Source of the DNA: an uncultured Clostridia bacterium
GTDB taxonomy: Bacteria > Bacillota > Clostridia > Christensenellales > UBA1242
Assembly (NCBI GenBank): GCA_937891595.1
Contig: CALATF010000052.1
Coordinates: 1-64,000 of the forward strand
DNA: 64,000 nucleotides
Direction: 5' to 3'
Under the pieces are notes generated by a model. The model was given only the letters and a program-made list of their open reading frames with translations, did no database searches and was not told the DNA's origin. How positions within the stretch are numbered: position 1 is the first letter of the stretch; each line of letters opens with the position of its first letter. The position numbers and the translations under genes were made by a program. Positions 27,616-39,053 of this stretch are shown piece after piece.

Positions 27616-27655
27616 AAAAAAAAGAAAAACTATTTTTCAAGTTTTTCTTTTTTTT
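27616..27655 (-). terminator. Intrinsic terminator of the rpmH-jag operon
   Basis: AAAAAGAAAAACT pairs with AGTTTTTCTTTTT and ends in eight T on the minus strand, directly after the jag stop. Confidence 0.75.
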
Positions 27656-27658
27656 ATT

Positions 27659-28438
27659 TTATTCGTTTTCGCTTTCTTTAGTAGGTATAATTACTAAATA
27701 TCTATTAGGTTCTTCACCTTCACTTTTTGTAGTAACCCCATTAACATTTTGAAGTGCAGTGTGAATGATTTTTCTTTCATAAGCATTCATTCTTTCAAGT
27801 TTAATAGGCTTTTCAATTTTTAAAGCTTTTTTTGCCATTCTATCAGCCAAATTAATTAATGACATTTCTCTTCTGTTTTTATAGTTTTCAACGTCAAAAT
27901 AAAATTTATATTTTCTATACCCAGCATTCTTTAAAACATTAGATATAACATCTTGAATAGCATTTAAAGTTTCGCCTCTTTTACCTATTAAAGTGCTAAC
28001 TTTTTCACCAGAAGCATTAAAAGTCATACTTGTTGAATCGTTGAAAGTAGTAATTTCAGCTTCAACATTCATTTTTTCAAATAAACCTTTTAAGAAATTA
28101 ATTCCAAAGTTAGAAATATCTTCATCAGTATAAGTAGGTTTTTCAACTTCTTTAGTTTTTTCTTCGCTAACTTCTACTTTTTCTTCTTTTTTAACTTCTT
28201 CCTCTTCTTTTTGTTTTTTGGTTTCTTTTAAAGCTTTTTGTTCTTCTACTTTTTTAGCTTCTGCAATTTGTTTTTCTTCAACTTCTTTGTCTAAAATAAG
28301 TTCAACTCTAGCTTTCTTGAAAAATCCACCTTCTTCAAGAATTTTAATATCAACTTGGTCTTGGGTAGCATTTAATTCTTTAAGCCCAAGTTCAATAGCC
28401 TTTTGAACATTCTTTGCAGTAATTTCAATTTTTTTCAT
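27659..28438 (-). CDS. jag: RNA-binding protein Jag (KhpB)
   Basis: 259 residues from the ATG at 28438, chosen because AGAAGGG lies 8 bases upstream and MKKIEITAKNVQKAIELG is the normal Jag start. A longer frame would overlap yidC. Order: Jag_N domain (1-50), a Lys/Glu-rich linker of about 60 residues, a KH domain with LIGKRGETLNAIQDV near 165, and the R3H domain with ERKIIHTALQN near 230. Jag binds RNA as a partner of KhpA and influences cell elongation and division in Gram-positives. It is the last gene of the rpmH-rnpA-yidD-yidC-jag series. Confidence 0.93.
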   Translation of the reverse strand: MKKIEITAKNVQKAIELGLKELNATQDQVDIKILEEGGFFKKARVELILDKEVEEKQIAEAKKVEEQKALKETKKQKEEEEVKKEEKVEVSEEKTKEVEKPTYTDEDISNFGINFLKGLFEKMNVEAEITTFNDSTSMTFNASGEKVSTLIGKRGETLNAIQDVISNVLKNAGYRKYKFYFDVENYKNRREMSLINLADRMAKKALKIEKPIKLERMNAYERKIIHTALQNVNGVTTKSEGEEPNRYLVIIPTKESENE

Positions 28439-28466
28439 TAATAAACCCTTCTCTTTTAAATAAAAG

Positions 28467-29594
28467 TTATCTTCTATAGTCAACCTTTATTTGTTCCTGT
28501 CTTTTTAGTTCTTTTTTATCTTCAATTTTATTACATACAACTGTGCTAATAGGAGTGATAATTGTTGACATTAACGAGTTAGTAATAATATATAAAGCAA
28601 ATATTGCACTAGATGAAATAGTAAACAACAACATAGCAATAGGTAAAATCCACATCATAGCTTTTGCAAGGCCAGGTTGTTGAACATTAACTGCTTGCCC
28701 GTTCTTTGCTTTTGGTTGTGATATTTTTCTAATAAACCATTGTGATAAGAATGAAACCAACACAACAATAACAGATAAAACATAAAAACCATTTACATTA
28801 TTAGTATTGTCATAACCTTGTAATAATAATCCCATTACCAAGTTATATTCTTCTTTGCTAACCTCAACATCTGTTGAAGCTTTAAAACTTTCGTAAGTAG
28901 AAATTTCTTTTACAGAAGCTTTGTCTGGTAACCATATATTTTTAATCCAAAGCCAACTGTCTTTAATGTCTTTGTATTTTTCAACAACTGCTTTTTGAGC
29001 ATTGTTTATTGCAGTGTCTTTATTTTCTTTAACAGCAGTTTCATCACCTATTAAACTTTCTTTTTCAGCAATTAATGCCTTTTGTTCGTCTGCTTTTAAA
29101 GTTTTAAAGTTTTGTAAATCATCAATTCCCAAATAATCTTGATAATATTCTTTTTCATAGGAAGTGTAATAAGTTGTTTGTAATTCTTCATACTGTTTTC
29201 CTATTTTGTAACCAGAAATAAATTTTAAAGAATTGAATAATGTTAAAAACACTGTAAGTGTAACAACCATATAAACTAACATTACTATACAAGAACCACC
29301 CATTCCCATATTATGTTTTTTGTATAGTTCGTTTTGTTTTTGATATAAAAGCTGTTGATTTTGCCCATATCTTTTTTTAAGTTTTTCTAGTTCAGGTTGA
29401 AGTTTTGCCTGTACTCTAGATGTTTTATTAGTGTAATATCTTTGCAAAAAATCTAGTGGTGAAAGCACTAGTTTTAATACAACGGTAAAAAGAATAATTG
29501 TCCAAGCATAACTACCAACATCAAAAATCTTAATAAGACTGGACCAAAAATTATTCTCTGGCCAAGCAGAGCTTAATAAATTTATAAAATCCAT
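28467..29594 (-). CDS. yidC: Membrane protein insertase YidC/SpoIIIJ
   Basis: 375 residues. YidC inserts membrane proteins alone or with SecYEG. The core hydrophobic region begins with TIILFTVVLKLVLSPLDF, followed by the cytoplasmic charged hairpin (KLQPELEKLKKRYG), then several membrane segments to about residue 350. Gram-positive YidC proteins usually have a lipoprotein signal with a Cys; none is visible here. The loop between the first and second core helices is enlarged, about 110 residues rich in Lys and Glu. The gene overlaps yidD by 13 bases and is followed by jag. Confidence 0.92.
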   Translation of the reverse strand: MDFINLLSSAWPENNFWSSLIKIFDVGSYAWTIILFTVVLKLVLSPLDFLQRYYTNKTSRVQAKLQPELEKLKKRYGQNQQLLYQKQNELYKKHNMGMGGSCIVMLVYMVVTLTVFLTLFNSLKFISGYKIGKQYEELQTTYYTSYEKEYYQDYLGIDDLQNFKTLKADEQKALIAEKESLIGDETAVKENKDTAINNAQKAVVEKYKDIKDSWLWIKNIWLPDKASVKEISTYESFKASTDVEVSKEEYNLVMGLLLQGYDNTNNVNGFYVLSVIVVLVSFLSQWFIRKISQPKAKNGQAVNVQQPGLAKAMMWILPIAMLLFTISSSAIFALYIITNSLMSTIITPISTVVCNKIEDKKELKRQEQIKVDYRR

Positions 29595-29869
29595 TTTATC
29601 TTTCCTTTAATATTGGGTTTAACTTCGTCACGTCCGCCCTTATTCCATGGGTTACATCTAGCTATTCTTTTAAATCCCATAATCGAGCCTTTAAAAATAC
29701 CATACTCTTTAACGGCTGTTAAAAAATATTTTGAACAACTAGGATAAAACCTACACACATGGGGAAGAAAGGGGGATATACAAAACTTATAGAAATATAA
29801 AAAGAAATATTCTATAATTAAAAGTGGAAAGAATATAATTTTACAAAAAATATTTAAAATTTTTAGCAT
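29582..29869 (-). CDS. yidD: Membrane protein insertion efficiency factor YidD
   Basis: 95 residues. After a hydrophobic N-terminal stretch the family core is clear: FCISPFLPHVCRFYPSCSKYF, then GIFKGSIMGFKRIARCNPWNKGG with the conserved Cys residues and the Asn-Pro-Trp. YidD helps YidC function, probably at the inner face of the membrane. No ribosome binding site precedes the ATG, and only 6 bases separate it from the rnpA stop, so translational coupling is likely. It overlaps yidC by 13 bases. Confidence 0.93.
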   Translation of the reverse strand: MLKILNIFCKIIFFPLLIIEYFFLYFYKFCISPFLPHVCRFYPSCSKYFLTAVKEYGIFKGSIMGFKRIARCNPWNKGGRDEVKPNIKGKIKWIL

Positions 29870-29875
29870 ATAAAA

Positions 29876-30211
29876 TTAACTAATAAACTTAGCCTTTTTT
29901 AATAAATTAAAAAAATGCTCTTGCAAAGTAAAATAATCTAAGTTTTCACAACCTTGCTTTGCAACGAAAATATAATTATTGTTTGGCAATTTTTGTAAAT
30001 TAAGCCTAACAATTTCACTAAGCTTTCTTTTAACTTTGTGCCTTACAACACTATTGCCAACTTTATTGCTTACGCTAAAACCAACTTTTTTATCTTTAAG
30101 TTTTGTTTTATGTACATACATAGCAATAAACTTTGAATAAAAAACTTCGCCTTTTTTGTAAATAAAATTAAATTCTTTCTTTTTTTTAAGTCTATTATTT
30201 TTTTTTAACAT
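29876..30211 (-). CDS. rnpA: Ribonuclease P protein component
   Basis: 111 residues, basic. RnpA is the protein subunit of RNase P, which trims the 5' leader of tRNA precursors. The N-terminus LKKNNRLKKKKEFNFIYKKG and the RNA-binding motif KVGNSVVRHKVKRKLSEIVR (residues about 46-65) identify it. It follows rpmH by 11 bases, the near-universal arrangement, and has no obvious ribosome binding site, which suggests coupling to rpmH translation. Confidence 0.95.
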   Translation of the reverse strand: MLKKNNRLKKKKEFNFIYKKGEVFYSKFIAMYVHKTKLKDKKVGFSVSNKVGNSVVRHKVKRKLSEIVRLNLQKLPNNNYIFVAKQGCENLDYFTLQEHFFNLLKKAKFIS

Positions 30212-30222
30212 TTTTTCTTAAA

Positions 30223-30360
30223 TTAAGCAGATAAAACTTTTCTGCCACGATTTCTACGTCTTTTTAAAACTTTTCTACCATTTCTTGTAGCCATTCTTTT
30301 TCTAAAGCCATGAACTTTAACTCTTCTTTTTTTGTTTGGTTGGTAAGTTCCCTTTTCCAT
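30223..30360 (-). CDS. rpmH: Ribosomal protein bL34
   Basis: 45 residues, short but unmistakable: [19 protein letters not shown], then [20 protein letters not shown], ending RKVLSA. It is a structural protein of the large ribosomal subunit. A very strong AGGAGG lies 8 bases before the ATG. It opens the operon rpmH-rnpA-yidD-yidC-jag. A good sigma-A promoter at 30481-30509 gives a leader of about 110 bases. Confidence 0.97.
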   Translation of the reverse strand: MEKGTYQPNKKRRVKVHGFRKRMATRNGRKVLKRRRNRGRKVLSA

Positions 30361-30480
30361 AAAAAACCTCCTGTAAAATTTTATATAAGAAATTAAATTT
30401 TTTCTTTGTGCAAGTTTGTCCGTGGTAAAAGATTAATCGGTCGCTTTAAAACTGGTCTTCAATATTAAACTCGCTTGGCT

Positions 30481-30509
30481 AGTTTAGAATATTTTAACTT
30501 ACTTGTCAA
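30481..30509 (-). promoter_or_regulatory. Promoter of the rpmH operon
   Basis: Minus strand -35 TTGACA (30504-30509), 17-base spacer, -10 TAAACT (30481-30486). A near-palindrome (AATATTAAACT and AGTTTAGAATATT) spans the -10 and start region, which could affect expression. Confidence 0.7.
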
Positions 30510-30628
30510 CAAAAAAATTCTTGAAAAATTTATATACTTTGCACTAAAATTTTTTTGCTAATTAAAATATATTATTTTATTAATAATATAGTTTAAAAAC
30601 AAAACCGACCAACTTGTATTAAACAAAA

Positions 30629-30663
30629 TTGCTACATTCCTTTGTTTTAGCGGAATGTAGCAA
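30629..30663. repeat. Perfect 12-bp hairpin upstream of rpmH
   Basis: TTGCTACATTCC pairs with GGAATGTAGCAA around an 11-base loop (TTTGTTTTAGC). The stem edge and loop share a 15-base word (30638-30652) with 31755-31769 beside the DnaA boxes. The plus-strand tail is GAAATCTTTTAT, a weak T tract, so it is not a clear terminator. The rest of 30510-30807 shows no gene. Confidence 0.6.
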
Positions 30664-30807
30664 GAAATCTTTTATATTACTAAAAACAAAAAACAGTTAG
30701 TCGATTTTTCGTTTTAATATTTTAACTTTTAAATTTATTTAAAATTTTATATTTCTTTAAATTTTATTTTTAACAAATCTAAAATCGTAAGCAATTTTAT
30801 TTTGATT

Positions 30808-31632
30808 TTAGTTTTCAACCATATCAGAAGTAGCTTCGTTAAAATTTTGTTCACCGACTACACCGTCGAGATTTTCGGCAAAACTTTTGTCTAAATTAAA
30901 TCTTAATTTGTCTACTATAAAACTTGCGCTTGCCCCCCAAATATCATTACTAAAACTCCCAAAATTCAAACTTCTCATTGTTTGTTCATTAGGAAAATAG
31001 TTGAAATTAACTGAAACATAGTTAGGGTCAGAAGAATATGAGTAAACTTCATTATCGCACATCTCTTTTGAAGAATGAATATTACATATCCCCTGAGCAA
31101 CTGCTTGTTGTATCTCATCAAAAGAAAATTGCTTTAATTCAATATTTGTTCCCTTTTGTGGTTCTTTATAAAATTTTGTAGGAATACTAAAAAATTCATG
31201 AACATCAACCAAAGGCATTAAAGTTAAAAACAATTCTTCTACTGTCTTTTTTTCTGGTAAGTTATTGTCAGCACTGTTTACTAAAACTATAACATCATTT
31301 TGATAAGTATAGTATTTTAAAAGGTCATATGTTGATACATAATCTTTCCAATTTTCACCTTGTTGTTTTATTTCAAAGTATCTACCAACACCTTCTTTCC
31401 CAGCTGTCTTTTGTATAAATTGAGTTTCTAAAAAATTATTGATTATTTTTGGTCTTTCGCCAGTAAGAAAACCTCTTAATTCTTTATTAATAAAAAATTC
31501 ATCTCTTTTTTCGTTAGGATTACTAAAACCATATCTAGATGCAACATCGTTATTGTACATACTATCAATTTTGTTGTCGTTATCATCTGTTAGAGCTCTA
31601 AAAATTCCTCTAAGTAGTTCTTCTGTGTACAT
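30808..31632 (-). CDS. Orphan protein in the origin region
   Basis: 274 residues, soluble, no signal peptide. It begins MYTEELLRGIFRALTDDND and holds mixed alpha/beta segments: YFEIKQQGENWKDYVSTYDLL, NDVIVLVNSADNN, then ELFLTLMPLVDVHEFFSIPTKFY. A lone SADNN or DVHEFF motif is not enough to name a family. AAAAGGA precedes the ATG, so it looks translated. It lies between the candidate origin (DnaA boxes at 31721-31752) and rpmH, where most Firmicutes have no gene. Two copies of a 15-base word flank it. It is a possible lineage-specific insertion. Confidence 0.55.
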   Translation of the reverse strand: MYTEELLRGIFRALTDDNDNKIDSMYNNDVASRYGFSNPNEKRDEFFINKELRGFLTGERPKIINNFLETQFIQKTAGKEGVGRYFEIKQQGENWKDYVSTYDLLKYYTYQNDVIVLVNSADNNLPEKKTVEELFLTLMPLVDVHEFFSIPTKFYKEPQKGTNIELKQFSFDEIQQAVAQGICNIHSSKEMCDNEVYSYSSDPNYVSVNFNYFPNEQTMRSLNFGSFSNDIWGASASFIVDKLRFNLDKSFAENLDGVVGEQNFNEATSDMVEN

Positions 31633-31720
31633 ATATTTTTCCTTTTAATTCAACTAAAATAGTGTATCATAGCTTTTTAAAAATATATATAGTCAGTTTG
31701 CACATATTTTTATTTTTTTA

Positions 31721-31752
31721 TTATCCACAAACACTTAACTAAATGTGGATAA
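31721..31752. promoter_or_regulatory. Pair of perfect DnaA boxes in inverted orientation
   Basis: TTATCCACA at 31721-31729 and its reverse complement at 31744-31752, 14 bases apart. Both match the strict consensus. The word TCCTTTGTTTTAGCG follows at 31755-31769. Confidence 0.75.
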
Positions 31753-32051
31753 TATCCTTTGTTTTAGCGACATATAACTATTTTTTAATAAATAAATATT
31801 TAAAAATAAAAAATATAATTTTTTTAAATTCTATTATTAAATTTTTTATATTAAATTATAAATTAATTAATAATATAATATAATAAAAAAATAAAATTTT
31901 TTAATTTTTTTTCATAAAAATAATACTTTATTATAATTTAATAAATAATATAGTTGTTTATAATTTTTTTCGTAATTTTTTAACGTAAAAAGAAAAAAAT
32001 TTTTATAATATATTAATTAATAAAATAATTTTATGTTTTAAAAAAAATAAT

Positions 32052-32082
32052 AAAAAAAACAACCCGATTAGGTTGCTTTTTT
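32052..32082 (-). terminator. Intrinsic terminator of dnaN
   Basis: On the minus strand GCAACC pairs with GGGTTGT and ends in eight T, 10 bases after the dnaN stop. This prevents dnaA-dnaN transcription from running into the candidate origin. Confidence 0.7.
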
Positions 32083-32091
32083 ATTTAAATT

Positions 32092-33198
32092 TTATTGATT
32101 TATAATTCTAACAGGTAAAATTAAGTATAAATATTCGTCTCCATCATTTGGTGTTATTACACATGGGCTTGAAGGCATATTAAAACTAATTTTTATTGCT
32201 TCGTCAGAAATTGTTCTTAAACATTCAGTAAAATATCTGCTATTAAAAGCAATTGTTAAATCATTACCTTTAAGTGAAATACCTATGTTTTCTTTTATAT
32301 TGCCTATGTCTGAGTTAGAAGTAAGTGTTAAAACTTTTTCTTTAATATCAAATTTAACTAAATTGTTTCTATCTACCCTAGAAAGCACTGAAGTTCTTTC
32401 AATAGCTTCTTCAAAAACATTTTTACTAATTGTAAGATTTGTTGAAAAATCTTTTGGAATAATTTGTTTGTAATTAATAAAATCGCCATCAATAAGTCTT
32501 GTAATAATTTTTGTGTTATCAAATTCAACCATTAAGAAGTTCTTTTGAATATAAACATTAATTTCTTCATCGTTATCTTCTAAGAACTTGCAAATTTCAG
32601 TTAAACTTTTAGCTGGAACAATAATGCTTGTATTAACTGTTGTTTTAACTAATGGTTTTTTAACAAATGCAAGTCTATAACCATCAAGACCAACAGAATT
32701 AATACAATCTTGGTTAATTTCAAAACAACAACCTTTTAAAACTGGTCTAGTATCATCAATAGCAGTTGAGAAAATTGATTTGTTAATAAGAGTTTTAAAA
32801 TCTTTTTGTTTAATTGTAAAGAAATCACCATCTTCAATAATATTTAAATTAGGAAACTCTACAACATTAAAACATTGAACATAACTTTCACTATCTGTGT
32901 AATTAATTTTTAATCTGTTTTTATCAGATAATTCAAGTTCTATTTTTTCTCCAGTAAGTTTTTTAATAAATTCCGAAAAGAATTTACCAGGAATAACTGT
33001 TTCGCCTTCTAATTTTACATCTGCTTTAATTGTTTTTTCAATAGCTAACTCTAAGTCTGTTGCTGATAACTTTAATCTATCATTTTCTGCACTAAGTTTA
33101 ATACCTTCTAAAACCGGATTTGTAGTTTTGTTAGATATTGCTTTTATTACTTGAGCAGTTGCAATACTTAAGTCAAGCCCGTCACATACAACCTTCAT
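32092..33198 (-). CDS. dnaN: DNA polymerase III beta subunit (sliding clamp)
   Basis: 368 residues, full length. The clamp dimer encircles DNA and tethers the replicative polymerase. The N-terminal domain starts MKVVCDGLDLSIATAQVIKAIS, the second contains DTRPVLKGCCFEI, and the C-terminal domain includes AFNSRYFTECL and closes with DEYLYLILPVRI, the usual MPxR-type ending (here LPVR). AAGGAG precedes the ATG. It lies downstream of dnaA on the same strand, separated by 390 bases that hold several DnaA-box-like sites. Confidence 0.96.
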   Translation of the reverse strand: MKVVCDGLDLSIATAQVIKAISNKTTNPVLEGIKLSAENDRLKLSATDLELAIEKTIKADVKLEGETVIPGKFFSEFIKKLTGEKIELELSDKNRLKINYTDSESYVQCFNVVEFPNLNIIEDGDFFTIKQKDFKTLINKSIFSTAIDDTRPVLKGCCFEINQDCINSVGLDGYRLAFVKKPLVKTTVNTSIIVPAKSLTEICKFLEDNDEEINVYIQKNFLMVEFDNTKIITRLIDGDFINYKQIIPKDFSTNLTISKNVFEEAIERTSVLSRVDRNNLVKFDIKEKVLTLTSNSDIGNIKENIGISLKGNDLTIAFNSRYFTECLRTISDEAIKISFNMPSSPCVITPNDGDEYLYLILPVRIINQ

Positions 33199-33588
33199 TT
33201 TATATTCTCCTTTTTTTTAATTTAATAATAATATTAAGCGTGTGTAAATGTGAATAACCTTTTTTTTAACAAAATGTTGTGTTTTTATTTTAGCACAAAT
33301 TTCAAAAAACTCAATATGTTGTTGTGGATAATTTTTTTTAGCAATAATTAAAATTGTTGATAACTTTATCTTTGTTCGACCAAGTGTTCTAAAACACTTT
33401 CGCGCGTATTAAATTATTAATTTATTAATAATATTAATTATAAAACGTTATTAATAAGCATTGTGAATTTGTGTATAACTTTTTATACAACCCATATATT
33501 GTGGTTTTTTTAAAAAAAATTAAAAAAAATCAATAAATATTGATAAATTTTATCAACAAAAAAAGTGGAAAAATATGTATATTTGTTT
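33199..33588. other. Candidate origin segment oriC-B between dnaA and dnaN
   Basis: 390 bases without a gene. DnaA-box matches: TGTGGATAA (33323-33331, perfect), TGTGTATAA (33470-33478), TGTGAATAA (33249-33257), and one-mismatch sites TGTTGATAA (33355-33363) and TTATCAACA (33550-33558). An unusual GC-richer patch (TTTCGCGCG) lies near 33405. Together with oriC-A this gives two box clusters on the two sides of dnaN, reminiscent of the bipartite origin around dnaA in Bacillus. Confidence 0.5.
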
Positions 33589-34947
33589 TTAATTGTCAGA
33601 TTTTATCATAGCGATAATATCTTCAATATTTGTTTTTAAAGACCTATCAGTCTTAATGTTTTGTGAAATTTTATCCCTAGCGTGCATAATTGTTGTATGG
33701 TCCCTACCACCAAAAGCATTACCTATTGTCATTAAAGGAACATCCATAAGTTCTGTAATTAAATAAATACAAATTTGCCTTGGGTCAACAATTTCTTTGT
33801 TTTTCTTTTTGCCAACAAGGTCTGCTTTTTTAACATTGTAATATTTACAAACAGTGTCCATAATCTTTTCGACTGTCAAGTTTTGATTTTGAGTGTTAGC
33901 AATATCTTTTAAAGCTTCTTCAGCTTCAAGCATTGTAGCTTTAGATCTACCTATTAAACTAGAAAGTGAAACAACTTTATTTAAACTACCTTCAAGTTCC
34001 CTGATATTTGTATCAATACTTTCAGCAAGAAATTCTAAAACATCATTTTCAACACTATAATTTTCTATTTCAACTTTCTTTTGTAAAATTGCAAGTCTTG
34101 TTTCAAAATCAGGTTTTTGAATATCTTGAATCAAACCGCCCGTAAATCTTGATTTTAAACGTTCCTCAAGTGTTTCCATGTTTCTTGGGTGTTTATCAGA
34201 AGAAATTACAATTTGTTTGTCTAATTGATATAAATCATTAAAAGTGTGGAAGAATTCTTCCTGAGTGCTTGTTTTGTTAGAAATAAATTGAATATCATCA
34301 ACCATTAAAACATCAACATCTCTATATTTATCTCTAAAAGCTTTATTAGCATTTTCTTTTTTATCTGCTTTTAAAGCTTGGATATAGTCGTTTGTGAATT
34401 GTTCACTTGTAACATATAAAATTTTTATATTTTTGTTATTTTTTTTAATATAATTACCTATTGCGTGCAATAAGTGAGTTTTTCCTAAACCAACGCCACC
34501 GTAAATAAAAAGTGGATTGTATTTTTTACCTGGGTTTTCGGCAACACTTCTTGAAGCTGCGTAAACAAATTGATTGCTTTTACCAACAACAAAACTTTCA
34601 AATGTGTATTTTTCGTTTAATTTGTTTTTATCGTTTAACATGTTATTAGTTTCAATCATGTCCTCAGCTTCTTTAACATCTTCTAAAAAAGCTTCTTTTT
34701 CACCTGGTTCTAAAACTAAAATATCTTCAATGTTGTCAAAATGTTCTTTAACAACGTTTAATAATTTTTCTTTATGCAATTTTAAAAGTTGATTTTTGTT
34801 TGTAGAGGTTGAAGCCAAAACAACTAATTTATTTTTATCAACCTTAATAGGCTCTAAAGTTTCAATATATAAATCGTAACTTACTGCAGTTACCAAATTT
34901 TCCATTTCTTTTAGAACTTCATTCCACCTAGTTAAAAAATTATTCAT
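33589..34947 (-). CDS. dnaA: Chromosomal replication initiator DnaA
   Basis: 452 residues, full length. DnaA binds DnaA boxes and melts the origin. Domain I (1-75) begins FLTRWNEVLKEMENLV. The linker is short and charged. The AAA+ domain starts YTFESFVVGKSNQFVYAAS with Walker A GGVGLGKTH near 149 and Walker B DVLMVDDIQFI near 209. The C-terminal DNA-binding domain contains QICIYLITELMDVPLMTIG and the signature FGGRDHTTIMHARDKI near 430. GAGAGG precedes the ATG. It is divergent from recF, which is unusual. Confidence 0.97.
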   Translation of the reverse strand: MNNFLTRWNEVLKEMENLVTAVSYDLYIETLEPIKVDKNKLVVLASTSTNKNQLLKLHKEKLLNVVKEHFDNIEDILVLEPGEKEAFLEDVKEAEDMIETNNMLNDKNKLNEKYTFESFVVGKSNQFVYAASRSVAENPGKKYNPLFIYGGVGLGKTHLLHAIGNYIKKNNKNIKILYVTSEQFTNDYIQALKADKKENANKAFRDKYRDVDVLMVDDIQFISNKTSTQEEFFHTFNDLYQLDKQIVISSDKHPRNMETLEERLKSRFTGGLIQDIQKPDFETRLAILQKKVEIENYSVENDVLEFLAESIDTNIRELEGSLNKVVSLSSLIGRSKATMLEAEEALKDIANTQNQNLTVEKIMDTVCKYYNVKKADLVGKKKNKEIVDPRQICIYLITELMDVPLMTIGNAFGGRDHTTIMHARDKISQNIKTDRSLKTNIEDIIAMIKSDN

Positions 34948-35278
34948 ACAAACCTCTCAAATAAATATATAATTATATTACTACAATAATTAATATTTGT
35001 CAAGAAAATAAAGGTTTTTAGCCTTTTTTAGTAAGTAATAAATTTGTTCAATTTGTACAAAAATTTAATAAAATTTATTATGTATAAAATATAAAAATAC
35101 TTTTAAACAAGCAATAAAAATTTTTGGTTAAAAATAACAAAAAATAGTATATTTTGGTAAAAAATATCTATTTTTACTTAAAAACAATAAAAACAAATGT
35201 TTTTTAATAAAAAATTATAGAATTTAATTTATTTAAAAATACCTTTTAAAAGTGTTTAAATTATGATAAAATATTCAC
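34948..35278. other. dnaA-recF divergent intergenic region
   Basis: 331 bases, very AT-rich. The strand bias of the window switches here (leftward genes on the left, rightward on the right). I see no canonical DnaA box in it. It should hold the dnaA promoter on the minus strand. The recF promoter is at its right end. Confidence 0.5.
35264..35272 (+). promoter_or_regulatory. Extended -10 promoter for leaderless recF mRNA
   Basis: TGA-TAAAAT with the hexamer at 35267-35272, then 6 bases and the ATG at 35279. No ribosome binding site is present. A -35 is not evident. Confidence 0.55.
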
Positions 35279-36385
35279 ATGTATATAGAAAGTGTAAAAC
35301 TAGAAAATTTTAGAAATTATAATACGTGTGAAGTAAAATTAAAGCCAAATCTAAATGTTTTTAAGGGTAACAATGCTCAAGGTAAGACAAATTTTTTAGA
35401 AAGCATATATTTTTCAAGCATAGGTAAATCTCCTAAAACAAATAAAGAAAAAGACTTAATTTTATGGGGCGAAGATAGTGCAAAAATAACAATTAACCTA
35501 AAAAAACAATATTTTAGTCAAAAAATAGAGGTTTTTTTAAACAAAAGCACTAATAAAACAATAAAAATAAATAGTTTGAATATTAGAAAAATAGGTGACT
35601 TAATAGGAGAAATGCCAGTTGTTTATTTTTCTCCCGAGGAAATAGGTTTAATAAAAGATGGTCCTGCAGATAGAAGAAGATTTATGGATATTGATATTAG
35701 TCAATTAAATAAAAACTATTTTTACTTGCTTTGCAGGTATGAAAAAGTTTTGGCAGAACGAAATAAATTATTAAAGCAAACAAGAAAAATTGAAAATCTT
35801 TATGAAACCATTGAACTTTGGGATTCTCAACTTGCAGATATAGCTAGTAAAATTATATTTTTTAGGTTGGATTTTATAGAAAAAATTAAAGAACCCGCAA
35901 AAAAAGTTCATTCCAATATAACTTCTAATCAAGAAGTGCTTGAAGTAAAATATCAGGGTATTCAATTAAAAAATGTTGAAGAAATTAAAGGAAAGTTATT
36001 AAAAGCTTATAAATCTAGTTTGCAAAAAGATTTTGAGTTTGGTTATACAACGGTAGGCCCACATAGAGATGATATAGAAATTACAATCAACAACATTGAT
36101 ATTCGAAATTTTGGTTCACAAGGTCAACAAAGGCTCGCAACTCTTTCTCTCAAAGTTGCCGAACTTGTTTTATTTGAAAAACAAACAGGTGAAAAACCTA
36201 TTTTACTTCTTGATGATGTTTTAAGTGAATTAGATGCAAAAAGACAAAAAAATTTATTAAATGAAATAAAAAATTATCAAACTATAATAACAACTACAAA
36301 ATTTGGTAAAATTTCAGATGAAAATAGTACAATTTTTATGGTAAAAAATGCTGTTATTGAAGAAAAACAAAATATAAAAAATTAA
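35279..36385 (+). CDS. recF: DNA replication and repair protein RecF
   Basis: 368 residues. RecF is an SMC-like ATPase that helps load RecA at single-strand gaps. The N-terminus MYIESVKLENFRNYNTCEVKL is typical, the Walker A is GNNAQGKTNFLESI at about residue 31, the signature region is NFGSQGQQRLATLSLKVAEL near 277, and Walker B is LLLDDVLSELD near 310. No ribosome binding site is seen; a -10 hexamer lies 6 bases before the ATG. It is transcribed away from dnaA and is followed by a terminator and a 713-base spacer before gyrB. Confidence 0.95.
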   Translation: MYIESVKLENFRNYNTCEVKLKPNLNVFKGNNAQGKTNFLESIYFSSIGKSPKTNKEKDLILWGEDSAKITINLKKQYFSQKIEVFLNKSTNKTIKINSLNIRKIGDLIGEMPVVYFSPEEIGLIKDGPADRRRFMDIDISQLNKNYFYLLCRYEKVLAERNKLLKQTRKIENLYETIELWDSQLADIASKIIFFRLDFIEKIKEPAKKVHSNITSNQEVLEVKYQGIQLKNVEEIKGKLLKAYKSSLQKDFEFGYTTVGPHRDDIEITINNIDIRNFGSQGQQRLATLSLKVAELVLFEKQTGEKPILLLDDVLSELDAKRQKNLLNEIKNYQTIITTTKFGKISDENSTIFMVKNAVIEEKQNIKN

Positions 36386-39036
<2,651 letters not shown>

Positions 39037-39053
39037 ATTAAAGAGAATAAATA

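Larger units (their letters stand above)
31633..32091. other. Candidate origin segment oriC-A (DnaA boxes plus AT-rich tract)
   Basis: A 459-base gap. Near its left end are two perfect DnaA boxes in opposite orientation, TTATCCACA (31721-31729) and TGTGGATAA (31744-31752). Next comes roughly 280 bases of almost pure A and T (31770-32050), suitable as an unwinding element. Position between rpmH and dnaN corresponds to the ancestral rpmH-dnaA origin if the dnaA-dnaN block was inverted. No coding potential seen. Confidence 0.55.

Noticed and set aside
27441..27752. Plus-strand frame spanning the mnmE-jag gap
   Set aside because: It consists of two terminator hairpins and antisense of jag; composition is poly-Phe/Lys from A/T runs.
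34948..35278. oriC in the dnaA-recF gap
   Set aside because: Gene orientation flips here, but no canonical DnaA box is visible; the box-bearing gaps around dnaN are better candidates.
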